NCBI GenBank assembly: GCA_005656395.1
Contig: SRSI01000078.1
Location: 1-64,000 of the forward strand
DNA: 64,000 nt
Source of the DNA: Strongyloides papillosus
Lineage: Eukaryota; Nematoda; Chromadorea; Rhabditida; Strongyloididae
Direction: 5' to 3'
In this document: piece by piece, positions 11,972 to 25,900 of the stretch
Position numbering within the stretch: the stretch's first letter is position 1
Layout: every line of letters begins with the position of its first letter
Notes under the pieces: model-generated
The model's database searches: none
The model's input: only the letters and a program-made list of their open reading frames with translations
What the model was told of the DNA's origin: nothing
Program-made: the position numbers and the translations under genes

Positions 11972-13426
11972 TTTCTAAAGATAAAAAAGGCAATGAAGAT
12001 GAATAAGTTTAAATAAGGGTTTTAAAAGTGATAGTCATGTAGTAAGAGGTAAGGTATTGAGTTTTAAAACATATTTACTTTTATAATATTTTTATAACGC
12101 AAATATGTGTATAAATTTTTGGAGAGGCAAACAAAAACTAAGATGGTATGGTTAGTAATATTCTGATCAGATTAAAGATGGATGCCCTTTCCAACTTTAT
12201 GTATATTGAATGGTGTATATTTTATATATAAAATGAAAAAAATGACAACGTTTAAAAATGAATATTATTAATATAGAATAAGGAACCTATTTTGTATCAA
12301 GTTTTATCAAAATCACTACATATATATGCACAAAAATATTTCTCCTAATAAATGTTTAACATTATATTATGCTTATGATTAAAATAATATTTTACAATAA
12401 GAAGAGTATAGATAATAATTATAGATAACAAGAGTAAAATCATTGAAAAGTTGGATATAAAAGGTAAATGTTAAATTTTACCTATGCGGTAACCTATGTC
12501 TTGATGACTATATATGAGAATGATAAGTTTATATATTAAAAATATAAAATTTTTAAAGGTAAGAAAATGAATAAATATATGTGTAAAGCATCATTATATC
12601 AAATAATAATTTTTTATATTCAAATTGAAAAATAAAATGATAAGATATTATTCAATAAGTTAGTTATATATACCTAGAAGAGTAATCAAAATTTGTTGGA
12701 AGACTTTCTATTTATATAGAAATTAAATGTCTTTAATGATATTTGGTAATCAACATTTTCCTAGATATCAAAATATGTAAAAATGCATCTTTTGGTACAA
12801 TTATAATCACAGATTATCTTCAATTTATTAATAAATGATAACAGTAATATAGCGATCTAAGTATGAATTTTAGAATAAGTAATTAATGTGTTAAAACATC
12901 ATTTAACAGTCATACTTTAAAAAGTAACACCGACACATATAAATTTTCTAAGTTGCCTATACTTTTTAAATTCTTTCAGAGATTATGGACCATCATGCTA
13001 GTAAATGATTGTAATTTAAGTATATAAATATATAATTGATAAACGAAAAGTGTTTTATTGCTTAAAATTTTACAATACAATTAAAAATCATTTAAAATAA
13101 ACTGTTATATTAACACCAAATTGATATAGAAAATATATAACATTTGTTAATAGAAAAATTATTAATAAAAATTATTATCTTAATATGATCAATAAAAATA
13201 ATTTTTGTTGTGACCATTATCTGATTATATTTGACTCATTCATCCAAATAAAAAAGAGAAGTAAATAATTGTTATTAAAACAAAATATGTTCAGGTTTGA
13301 TGATTAATTAAAAAAGGTGGAAAAAATATAACTAAAAAATGATTAGAGTTTTGATTTGACGATTACTTTACAGAAAGGTACATCATATATTCAAAAAAAA
13401 GAAAAAGGGTTAGAAAGTGCAAAATT
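11972..13426. other. Gene-free AT-rich region
   Basis: About 1.45 kb between two minus-strand genes. It contains the likely promoter of the I-BAR gene and the 3' end of the ZC4H2 gene. I see no ORF, RNA gene or repeat. Confidence 0.5.
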
Positions 13427-15175
13427 TTAATCACCTTTCCTTTTTGGTTTTTTTGGATTTTTTGATCTACTTTTACTTTTACACATAGGACAAATTGGAG
13501 CGTTTCTGTGGATTTGTTGTAAACAAGATTGACATGTCTTCATAGGTGGTGATTGATGGCTACTATCTTTTCCCATTGGATGGATTGTTGAATTCATCAT
13601 TCTCATATTTGAATGAAATCTAGCTGCATTACCCAAAGGGTTCCCTAAACCATTTCCTATTCCCATATTTTGCATTGATGTTTGAAATTGTCCATTTGAA
13701 TTGTTACCCATTAAATATGGTGATGGATCAAAACTAAACATTAAATTAGGTAATTTAAAAGGTGTCATAAACGGATTTGGTAATTGTCCGTGGGTCATAT
13801 TTGGTGTTGATATTGAATTATTATTACTGGGTGGTGTAATATTTGCTTGATTATTTTCAGCTTCATCTTCTTTCATTTTTAATTTAAACGCATTTAAACC
13901 GGAAGGGAGTGATGACACGGGAATTGCATCTTCCTCTTTAATACATCCAGATTCCAAACCAAGTCTATTAGCATTCTCTAGAAGTTTAAAAACTTCTGAA
14001 TATTTTTGTGATAATTTATTTTCAAGTGTCTTTTGATCTGATTTTATCTCTAAAAGTACTTTTTCTAATGATTCCTTATCATTATTTATTTGGCGAAGTA
14101 TATCTTCTTGTTCTTGTTTTTCTTTCAATATTGCTTCTAGTGTTATTTGCGTTTCACTAAAAAAATCTCCTGCACGTTGGTATTCCTCATATTCACCCAA
14201 TAATTCTAAACGCTTAACAGTAAAATCTTCGAGTGCTTTCCTGGAAAAATAGTAAATTTATTTACTGTGTAAAAGAAAAAGAACATGTTCTTATTTTCAA
14301 AAAAAAAATTTTTCTATTATATTTTAAAAATTTGACTAAAAATATTAATCAAATAAATGTACAAAACAAAATATTTTACTTATTCATTTATATTTGTTGC
14401 ATGGGAATAAAATATTTCACACATTTGAGTAATAACTTTTAATTTTAAAGTTATACACATTTTAAAATGTCAAAGAGTACCGAAAATAAAGTTTTTACTT
14501 CTTTAATTTATTGAAATGTTTTATGTAACAAATTTTAATTTATGTGGTGTAAAATGTAATATAAAAGATATTGTATAGGGTCATTAAAAATGACATGAGG
14601 GCAAGATAATAAAAAAGAAACTGTTGTCGTATACTAGATGTACAAATAGAATAAATATTTATATTAATCACAAGGGAATTATCATTAATCAATTTATATT
14701 TTTGTTATTATCGTATAAAAAGAAAATAAAAAGAGATTTTTTATCATTTTTTGATACAAAAATATAGATGAATTTTGATTAGTCATAAAAAGTACTGTAT
14801 TTATGAGACTACAATTTTGATATTTACATTAATCTCTAAATTATCAAAATTATAAAAAATGTCACATAAATGATTTAATTGTACACATTTTTGTTTACCT
14901 TACTTATCAATATTTATTAATAAAAAATGATAATTTTTTTGTACTGTTTAGTTATAGTTGAATGTATGTGTCAGTTATCTATCCATCTGAAGAATTTTTC
15001 GAATAAAATATGCATTTTTATATTATAATCAACTTGAGAGATAGTAGTATTAGATAAACTAGAAAAAATTTGAAGTATTTTAAACTCACTTTGCAATAGC
15101 TATTTTTGACAATTCGATTTTAACTTCATCAAGTGTAACAGAAGATTTATCATCCTTCTCCTCAACATTAGACAT
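13427..15175 (-). CDS. zc4h2: ZC4H2 ortholog (C4H2-type zinc finger protein)
   Basis: Two exons, 15090-15175 and 13427-14240, joined across an 849-nt intron (GTGAGT...TTTTCCAG) that is long for this window; ~299 aa. The first half is coiled coil (residues ~30-110, rich in Glu/Lys/Leu). A low-complexity Asn/Pro/Met region follows. The C-terminus has the diagnostic zinc finger: [20 protein letters not shown], then PMCK, then a basic tail with NPKKPKRK. That tail is almost identical to vertebrate ZC4H2 (224 aa); the extra length is in the linker. In vertebrates the protein is nuclear/postsynaptic and needed for neuronal development. Exon 1 (MSNVEEKDD...) was placed by reading upstream to a matching donor. 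The identity is firm because of the zinc finger. Confidence 0.92.
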
Positions 15176-18100
15176 TATATATTAGAAATAAATAATTTCA
15201 AAAATATACAAAATATAAAATCTATAAAAATGGAATTAAAATATTTAAGCATTTAATATAAATGCAATTATAAAACAAAATTGAATCAATTTATTAACCA
15301 TGGGAATCATTAGTATTATAAAATATATTTTGTAACAATATATACATATATTTAAAATATTGTAATGTTATAAATAAAAAGTAAAGATTTTTAATTTGTA
15401 TAGTTAGAAGAAATAATATTTCTTCAAACTAACAAAATATACATATAAATTGTTTATGATATTTTATTGTTAAAAATTTTGTTGTGATTAATAACAAAAA
15501 CTTCTTAAAATTACATGTAACATTTTAAGAAGTATAACTATTATTATTATATTAAAAGGAGGGATAAATGGTCAATGATGATAGGTGAAATATGATTGGT
15601 CATCAAATGAAAAGAGGTAGATGAATATTATTATCGGCACGATTAAAGATGAGAACCTTTTAAAGTTATAAACATTAAAATTTTTTATACCTTCTATTAT
15701 TAAAAGACTTTTTATTTAAATTTTTTTGTTATATATAAAACATATTTTAAAAGCGTATACTTGTATCATTCGGCATAATATGAAAGAATTTTATAATTTT
15801 TAATATCATTTAATATCAACACAATTCATTTTATTAAAACCTTTTTTTTGTACACAAAATAATGTAGACATATACAAAAAAATTAATCATTTTTATTACC
15901 TATAAATCAATCTTGAATTAATATTACTATTTTTACAATATCTTTACATATTTTTTAAAGCTTTTAAATTTTATATTATATTTTAGAAACCCAAAAGTGA
16001 ATAATAAAATGTGAAAATATATAAACCTTCAAATGTCTATAGTATAAATATTACATCAAATGATTACTTTTATAGTATTTGTAAAATACCATTACATTAC
16101 AATTTATTTAATATATAAATCGTGTATTGATATTATATAATTGAGGGAAAACATGAGTAATTTTTATAAAAACTAATACGTTATGATATACATCATAACA
16201 TATATCCTGTTAAATAACATTTTTAAATTTAAAGGCGTGGTAATTAGAGGGAAGACTTAAAACAATTGGACCAATAATACTTTAAATAACATATTACTCA
16301 AAATGTTTAATGTTCTTTTTATACATATTATTATAATCTTAAGATACATGCCTATTTTATTTTTTATTAAAAAAATAAAAGAAAACTAAATTTTTGATAG
16401 AGTTAAAGTAAAATCTCAAAAGATTAAAATAATACGTTTAAGAAATATACGCCATTATATTTGCGATAAAATGTTCAGTTCAATAAAATCATTATTATAT
16501 TGAAAAGATTTCAAGAATTAAGATGGAGAAAATAATAATCATAACAAATGTTGTATGATCTAAATTTTATTTCATTTTGTTTATGAGAGTAAGTTAAAAA
16601 TTTAAAAAAGCATGCAAATGTGTATAATTATAATTAATTATGCGATGCTTATATTATTAAAAATTGGTGTTCATCTTTAGTCTAAATAAAAATATTGTTA
16701 ACGGGTTGATTGTAGTGGTAAAAGTTAAACAAATAAATTAAAAATGTTTAAAAGCTATAATTTGTGGTATTATTATTATTCACGCAAAGATGTACTGTAT
16801 CATTACTTTTATCTAACCCCAATTAAATAAAGCATCTTTTTCACTTAAAAATGTGATAAACACAAAAATACTGTAATTACTTTTATTTAAGGATATTATA
16901 CTTATTTTTTGACATAGTTATATAAGTTAACAATAGTCATGTAAAGTTAAATAGTTTTTTTTTTTGAAATTTTGATGACAATAGGTGAAAAATTAACTTT
17001 AATAGATAGGTAGGAAAAATATGAATAGTAATTAATATAAATTATTTTATAAAATTAATGTATTATATAAAACAATGAGAATGTTATATAATCAATTCCC
17101 TGATGTCTAAAATGATTGTTAACATATATAAAATAAATAAAAAAAAATATGACTCATTAGCTACTATTATATTATGTAAGCATTCTTCAATAGACCTTAT
17201 TTAAATTACATTTTTAGACTAAAGAATGCAACATAATTATAATCATGTAATTTTAGAGGTATCAAAAATTAATTTATTATATATTATATACAAAAAAAAT
17301 GTGATGTTTAATTTCATTAACCTAATAACCAATTAGATGAGTGATTCATTTTACTATAGATAGAATTAATACATTTTACAAGATAAATAATTTTTCTTTT
17401 ATAATATGTGTATAAAAATTAATTTTAACAGCATGAAATTATAGTTGTAAAAAAATTGTTAAATTAATACATTTAAACTTTATATTATAAAATGAATCTC
17501 TTTTTTTGTTGCTAAAAAAAGTTTTTGATTGTCTGAATACTTGTCAAGGATATGTATAATTAGAGCATATACCATAATAACATTAACGCTCCAAAAATAT
17601 ACATTTTAATTGTTATTAATCATGATTTGTCTACAGACTATCAAAATAAAAAAAAGTCAATTTAAATTGTAATGTAATATAAGGAAAAAACATTTTATCT
17701 TTTTGAACAACTTTTTAACAAATGAAGACATTTAAAAGTATCAAACCATACTTCCTCCTCCAATAATAATAATAATACATTCCTTTTTCGCATCTCATTA
17801 AATGTTGACATTTACATGCATCTTTTATAGTCCAATCACCCTATTCAATATATTTATATTTAATGATGATGGGAAATTTGATTTGGTCTTTTATTCGATA
17901 AAGAAACAAATCTGTTAATAGTAAAAAGTAACAGAAGCTTTGATTCATAATGGCACTCTTATATATACCATTTAATATGTGATCTGTCTTTGGTGATGTG
18001 TGAATAAACCTACCATGAATTAATGCAGAAGGTTGTAAAAATATATACTTAGATGACATTTGGTGAATGATATAAGACCTAATTTATTTATTTGTTTATA

Positions 18101-21100
18101 CAGAAAACAGATTTTTTTCAATAAAAATAAGTATTTAATCAATTGTCAGGACTTCCATTTTAATCTTTAACATTCTAATATTTTATTTATTATCATAAAT
18201 ATTTTAATATAATGATAATAATAAAAAGCTTGAATTAAGTTATTGAAAATAAAAATTGAAAAATTTTTAATCTTCAAAAACTATACTAATTATAAAATAA
18301 CTTTTATACAGGTTTCTATAATTCATTTTATTTTTTAATGAGCTCAAATTAATTTTTTCTCTTTCCTACGTATTCAGTGACTTGAATCATTTTAAATGAG
18401 GTTATAACAATATATACTTTTATTTATTAGGCTTTAAAATTGATATGTATAATATATAAACCCCCATTAAAATGAAAAGTTTGTTTTATCAGAATACTTT
18501 CAAATAAGAATATTATGGTAATAGAGATGGATTTTATTTCAATTACCTAGCATAGTAGAAAAGATTTATTATTTTAACGTTATATAAACATCTGTCTTTA
18601 ATTTGCCACATAGCTCACTTTTATTATACATTTCATTTAATAATATGATCTTCAATAGTTTGAATATCAGGATAACACACACAAAAAGTTGTGGAGAAAG
18701 GAGTTTTAAATGAATAATGAGTGGCCTGGTATTTAGATATACTCACATAAAATCACTTCTATAAAGACATAATCAAGTGCCAATATCTTGACATGATATG
18801 GTCTTTAACACTTTCGGCAAAACCACTTAATTCATTACACAATTACATCACCACCACTCAAGACACTAGTTCTTTTTATTTCTTTTATTAATGATGAGAT
18901 TAGATGATGATATATTATTGAAAATATTCAAAACATGTTCATAATATGAAAGATACTTAATTGGATAAAGGTAATTATTAAACACTTACTTAATCAAGAC
19001 ACATGCCGTCAAAAAGGTACCGATAATATTTTTGTACGGGCATAGGATTCCTATAAACATTCATCAATTTTCTTATATATATCTGTTTGTCCATAACACA
19101 TAAAAGATATATCTTTAATGAGATTAAGAGAGTGCGATAAATAACACCTTGTCGTTAACGTGTTTACTTTATAACATAGTAAAATAAAATTATCTTTTAT
19201 ATTTATTGAAAACAAATTTAAAAATGTACTTTTTTCATCATACAAGTATGTTAACTTTCCGCAGTTGCAGTTTTCGAGCTTATCCATTTTATCTGAATAA
19301 ATAACAAAAAATTTTTTTTACATATCATTACCCTATTTAATATTTATTTACATATCTATGAAATATCAATGAATTATGTAAATTAAAAACAAATAAAAAT
19401 TAATATATCTGAATATCATATTTTTGTTGACATAAGAAAACATTGTTATATGTAGAAAATGATGATTTAACATCTCCAAAAAATAAATAATAACTATTAC
19501 AGTTTAAATTTTTTTAAACAAAACTTTATGTGGTTAGTTGTACGAAGATAAAGGAAAAGTATATTTATTATTATAATTATACGAATAATGAATATTTAGA
19601 TTTTTTTACTACAAAGGCACAAAAAATATGCTATTAATTTTAATTTTTGATTGATTTTATGCAATAAATCAAAGTAGATAAATTGCCATATCATATATTT
19701 TTGAGTTTTTTTTCTTTTTTTATTTCTAAATAGAAGTGTGTTATGTTAACTGGAGTTAAAATTTGTGTACATTATATACAAATGATATTTTATTTTTCAT
19801 ATTTAAGCAATATTTTAAAGTAATTTATCTTTCAATTTATTTTTGGAGTTAAAAAATTTTCATATATCACTGGGATATTAAAAAAATATCTGTAATTTTA
19901 TATTTTAAAAATATATGAATTTCCTTTTTCCTTTTGATTGTTAAAAGAAGAAAAAAATTAACATATCTAAAGGTTTTATTCTTTTTTTTTATTATTCAAA
20001 TGGAAGTAATTAAATTTAAAAGTTTAACATAAACGTTATATATTTCCTTTTATAATATTTCTTTTCCATTTAAATAACTTTTGTAAAAGTTGCCAATAGT
20101 CTATATGTGCATTATAGATATACTTATGGAGCTTTATATGTCTAATTCCTATTTTCACAACAATTTATCTACACATAAATATATCTTTTCCCAAAACGTC
20201 TTATATTTGCCTTTAACGTTATTTTATTTTCTTCAAGCTTTATTGAAAACTTATTTTAATATTAAGTAGATGATGAATTTAAAAATTAAAATAAAAACAA
20301 ATAAAAATATTTTTTTTAAAATTACTATATAGCATCTTCAATTTACTTTTATAAAAACATGCATATCTGTTGACGAAAGTGATTCATATAACTGGTGATG
20401 TCTTATTATGTCAATAGCACCTTCTTTTCTCTTTTATCTCTCTTGAAAACTTCTAATAATCTTGAAAAAATAAAGTTATAAATGATATTTATTCTTTATT
20501 TAAAATTTTCCTTTATATATCCTTTTCCTTTATAGGTTTACTATTTTAACATTACATTTAGAAATGCAAGATAAATTTAAAAATTATTTCTCTCATAAAT
20601 TTTATATATCGTTCTTTTATGTAACAATTTTTTTACTTATACGTCCTTAATATTAAAAGAAATAACGTATTTGAAAGTAGCATAGATCTTTCTTATTATT
20701 ACATTTTAAAAATAAAAATCAAAAAGATTAATTTTTGTTTTTAAAAGATTTCTTACATATTTTAATATGTTTATTATATTATATATTTGAAGTTAAAGAA
20801 AATTGAAGTTTGGTTAAATTTTAAATATCAATTTACTATAAAATACGCATATATATTTATTATAAATTACAATCAAATAAAGTTTTTTAATATTTTAAAA
20901 TATTACTTTTATTTTATTAATTAAATATTTATTGATTTAAAAAAGTTGGATTAAAATTATTTTTTCTCTATTAAAAAGTATATATAATTTAAAAATACAT
21001 AAAATGACTCTAGTACAAACATTTTTTTTTGTTTTTATAAAACGTTCTAAAACAAGTATTTTTTTACTATAATGTCTAAAAAGATATTTTTCACAAAATT

Positions 21101-22914
21101 AGAAACAAAAAATGATCATCATTTAAAATTAAAATTCTTAACGTTTGAATAAAATATTTTTGAGAATGGAAATTATAAGTTATTGATAAGTATTTTGAAT
21201 GGCGATCTATTAAAATGGTAACATTTATCCATAGGATATATGTGCTCCTTCTTAAAATATACACAAACATAAGGATGAAGAAGGATCTGATGTTAACCGT
21301 CCATTATTCTTATCACCGGCTCTTTCCTTTACTTTTTCATCCTTTAATATCAAGTTAGCCATGTAGAATAAAGGGATGAGATATAAGAGAGAGAGGAAAA
21401 AGTGAAATTTAGTGGCAGCTTTTGTTAAACATTGGTTAAATGAGGATAGTAGTGTTAGAGCCAATGGACATTGCTTAGTATAAATAACTCACCAAAGATA
21501 TTAACTCTACCAAACATAAAATACTATTTACTGGAACCAATATCATTTATATTTGTAATGACTCGTACCAATTGTTAATTTAATATAATAAAAAAATAGG
21601 AAATCCACTTTTCCCCTTAATTTACAATATTTTTATTCATTAATATTTTTACTTTTTTTTATTGTTATAGTGGAAGTGATAAAGGAAATGATATGTGTTT
21701 TTTTTAATGTAAAAAAATTATTTATGCATTTAAACATACATCTCACCCTTTCATAATATTTTAATGATACTTTTTAAAAATTGAAATTTTTATATACAAA
21801 ATAACCACATATATTACTAAAATTGATATAAATTAATTATTTATGAAATGAATTTTATAAACTTATAAAGGGTTAAATGTCAAGAAGGGAGAAAAATTTT
21901 TTTATTAATGATACCTTATTCACTATTATTTATCATCGAACCATTCCTTCACCCTCTTCTTATTTTGATTTTTTATGAATAAAAATATGTTGTATATTGT
22001 AATTTTTACGGACAACTAAAAATTTTTCTTTTGTTACTAATTATTTCTTTTCTATTATCATTTATATGCATATATTTGTAAAATTTTTAAATATTATTAT
22101 AAGTTATAGTAGAATATTTTAAATTTTCACTATTATTTAAAATAAAGAAGATATGTAGAAGCACAAATGCTTTTTAACACTTTTTAATATTCTAAAAATA
22201 TTTATAAGATAATGGATAACATGGATATGGTCTAAAATCTTTTATAATGATGTATTTGATGTAGGAATAATTTTACTTTACATCTTGTTATTAATAATAT
22301 AAAGTACAAAGATTTGTGTAATAATGGTATATAATGAAGATTCAGGGGAAAAAATGTCATTCTCAAAATTGTAATGATTATTTTAAATATATATTTAGAC
22401 ATTTAAAAAAGACAATAAAATTTTTAATATGGACATTATATTATAATAATTTTTACTCATACTTATTATCAATAATTTTTATTATTTAATTTATTTAAAG
22501 TTATTTTAAATGAAACATACCCGCCCTTACTCTCTATTCATTGATAAATTTCACTTTTTGTAGGTGTTATCATTATTTTTGATAGTATTACAAAAAGAAA
22601 AATGCTAGTAAAAATTTGTTTTTTGTCTATTTATAATTTCAATTCTTTTGAGATAGTATATTTTTGTTATAAAATATTTTTAAAAACGTTTTAAAAGACA
22701 TATATCTTATTTAATTAGTAACGAATTGTGTATACATATATATTTTTATTAGTATTTTACTGAAAAAGTTAAATTACTTTAAAGCTAGTAATAATTCTAT
22801 TATAAAACATATATAATTTTATAACTTTAATCTATCATTTTTTAAGGTTTTGTCCATGAAAAATTATTTAATATTTTAAATATATAATCATAGAGTAGTT
22901 AAAAAAAGTAAAAA
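15176..22914. other. Long gene-free region upstream of slo-1
   Basis: About 7.7 kb without a convincing coding exon, bounded by divergent genes (zc4h2 minus, slo-1 plus). Two islands are visibly less AT-rich than the rest, at about 18660-18870 and 21240-21480. They contain short ORFs (21252-21464 minus; nearby 19051-19287 minus) without family resemblance. The stretch may hold slo-1 regulatory DNA or upstream non-coding exons. I recognise no tRNA, miRNA or transposon. Confidence 0.45.
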
Positions 22915-25900
22915 ATGGCGGAGATGTATTATCAAGGTGGTGTAGGAAATACGGGATCAAAGGGATTTTCACCTGGTCCTTATGGGTATCCTATGTTAGG
23001 TTGTAATATATCAAGAAATTTCCAAGATATTACGGAGGATGAAAGAAAATGCCTAGAACAACGAAAATATTGGTGTTTTTTATTATCCAGGTATGTTTTA
23101 TTTACTTTATAACCTCAAATTCCCTCTTGTAATTATTTGTTCTTTCATCTTTTGATATAACTAAATAAATCTATTATTTTAAAGCCTGAAATTGGACAAA
23201 ATATATATTAGATGCTTAAGAATTTTATTATTTAAAGAAAATTTTTTAGTCATTTTAAAAGTCACTTAAAAGTAATTTTCTATATTTTCTCTTTTACTAA
23301 AGGTTCATTAAAAGAAAAAGCTTTAAATTGTCTTTAACAATAATTGTAATCCATTTTCCATTACATTTATTTTACCAAAAAGATAATTTAAAATATTTTT
23401 ATGCATTAATATCAATAGATGGTTTCATAATTAACGTTATAATTTTTAAAATAAAAAATAATTACAATTAAAAATTTATGAAAAGACAAATTGGTTAATT
23501 AAAATTTAATTTCTTTTTACATTTATAGCATAGTGACATTTTGTGTCTCAATGTTTTTTGTTGTCATATGGAGGGTTGTTGCTCACCTCTTTTTTCGACG
23601 CCCCGATAGAGAGGCTTTGGAACCAATTCCCGTTGATGAGGAAGTTAATGAAACATTAAAAGGTATTGTAAATAATAAAGAATTAGAGAGATTAAATATG
23701 AAAGAGGAACAAGTACAACTAGGATGGGTAACAGAAGCAAAAGATTGGGCTGGTGAACTGATATCTGGACAAAGTATGACAGGAAGAATACTCGTTGTAC
23801 TAGTTTTTGTTTTATCAGTTGGATCATTAGGAATATACTTTTATGATACATCGCATCCAAATTTTCAAGTTGAAACGTGTGTATCATGGTTGGAATCACC
23901 CTCACAACAAATTGACTTAGGATTTAATATATTCTTTTTAATATATTTTTTCATTAGATTTATTGCTGCATCAGATAAAGTATGGTTTTTGTTGGAAGTT
24001 TACTCATTTGTGGATTACCTTACAATACCACCAAGTTTTGTAGCAATATATTTAGAAAGAAATTGGCTTGGTTTACGTTTTTGTAGAGCACTTCGTTTAA
24101 TGACAATTCCAGATATACTACAATATTTAAATGTCCTTAAAACATCATCATCAATTAGATTAACACAATTATTATCAATTTTTATATCAGTTTGTTTAAC
24201 TGGCGCTGGAGTTATTCATGTTCTTGAAAATAGTGGTGATCCGTTTAAAAATTTTGTTAATACTCATAGAATAACATATTGGGACTGTGTTTATTTTCTA
24301 CTTGTAACAATGTCAACAGTTGGGTGAGTTAAAAAATAATGAGATTCTTGATAAAATTTTAAAATTAATCAATGAGATTGTTATAAATTTTTATTATAGA
24401 TATGGTGATATATATTGTACAACAATCTTGGGAAGAATATTTATGGTTTTCTTCATTCTTGGTGGTCTTGCTATGTTTGCAAGTTATGTACCAGAGATAG
24501 CAGATCTTATTGGGTCACGACAAAAATATGGTGGAGAATATAAAGGAGAACATGGAAAAAAGTAAAAATTTACTTAAAAAATTCTTAAATATAATTTTAT
24601 ATTAAGATGATACCTTTTATAGATTGAATTTTATATTCACATTTATATAGGGGATGTTAAAAGAGATTGTACATTGACATGTTAAAATTTTCTGCATAAG
24701 ATAGTGTTATTATTGAAAAATGACAATTTGTTTATGAATGCTTTTTAAAATATGCTATACTTCGATTAAGTAGTAGGCTTTTTTGCAATATGATCTCTAA
24801 AGACCTCAATATACTTTTATACCTCTCTAATAACTTATTTTTTAAAATTAGACATATTTTTTGAATGTACTTCAAAAATATGTTTTTTTTATAGAGATAC
24901 AAAATATATGCAGAAAAAAGGAAAAAAATTTTTTATAGTAAATTTTATAGAGTTAAATTATGGAATTTATTTAAAACGACTAATTTAATATAAGAAAACT
25001 TAATTATTAATGTGTTAAATAATACTTATTATTTTTTTTAGACATATTGTTGTATGTGGGTACATCACTTATGAATCGGTATCACACTTCTTGCAAGATT
25101 TTCTTCATGAAGATCGTGAAGATGTTGATGTTGAAGTAGTCTTTTTACATAGAGTTCCTCCGGATCTCGAACTAGAAGGCCTTTTTAAAAGACATTTTAC
25201 AAAGGTTGAATTTTTTACCGGTACAGTAATGGATTCAATAGATTTATCACGTGTTAAAGTAGACGAGGCAGATGCATGTCTTGTATTAGCTAATAAATAT
25301 TCAAGTGATCCAGATGCTGAGGATGCGGCAAATATAATGCGAGTAATTTCAATAAAAAACTATTCCTCTGACATTCGTGTTATTGTTCAATTAATGCAAT
25401 ATCATAACAAAGCATATTTATTGAATATTCCATCATGGGATTGGAGGAGAGGTGATGATGTTATTTGTTTAGCTGAATTAAAATTAGGTTTCATAGCACA
25501 ATCATGTTTAGCTCCAGGTTTCTCAACAATGATGGCAAATTTATTTGCTATGCGTTCCTTTAAAACAGTAAGTAATTATATATTCGTTTTAATAAATGTT
25601 CTTGTCTGTTTATGTGGTTTTGAAATGTAAATCGTTTATTTCTCTTTTTTCTTGATATTTGAATAGCATGAAATAAAAAGTTAAAAACTTTTAGTCTCCT
25701 CATACACCGTCTTGGTTGAACGATTACCTAAGAGGAGCCGGTATGGAAATGTATACGGAAACTCTTTCGCATGCTTATGTTGGAATGGGCTTTCAGGAAG
25801 CCTCCGAGTAAGTTAAAAATTTAAAAATTGTTACAAAATAAGTCCAGTCTATTAAAAAATATATAAATAAATAATATATCAATGTTAAAATTATTAAATC

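Noticed and set aside
18775..18813. Small hairpin AAGTGCCAATATC...GATATGG...CACTT
   Set aside because: The stem is short and interrupted, matches no known microRNA, and such hairpins are common by chance in AT-rich DNA.
19051..19287. 78-residue Cys-containing minus-strand ORF
   Set aside because: No family resemblance, no signal peptide and no convincing splice context; probably chance.
21252..21464. 70-residue minus-strand ORF in a GC-richer island
   Set aside because: The hydrophobic middle could suggest a membrane peptide, but there is no homology or supporting signal.
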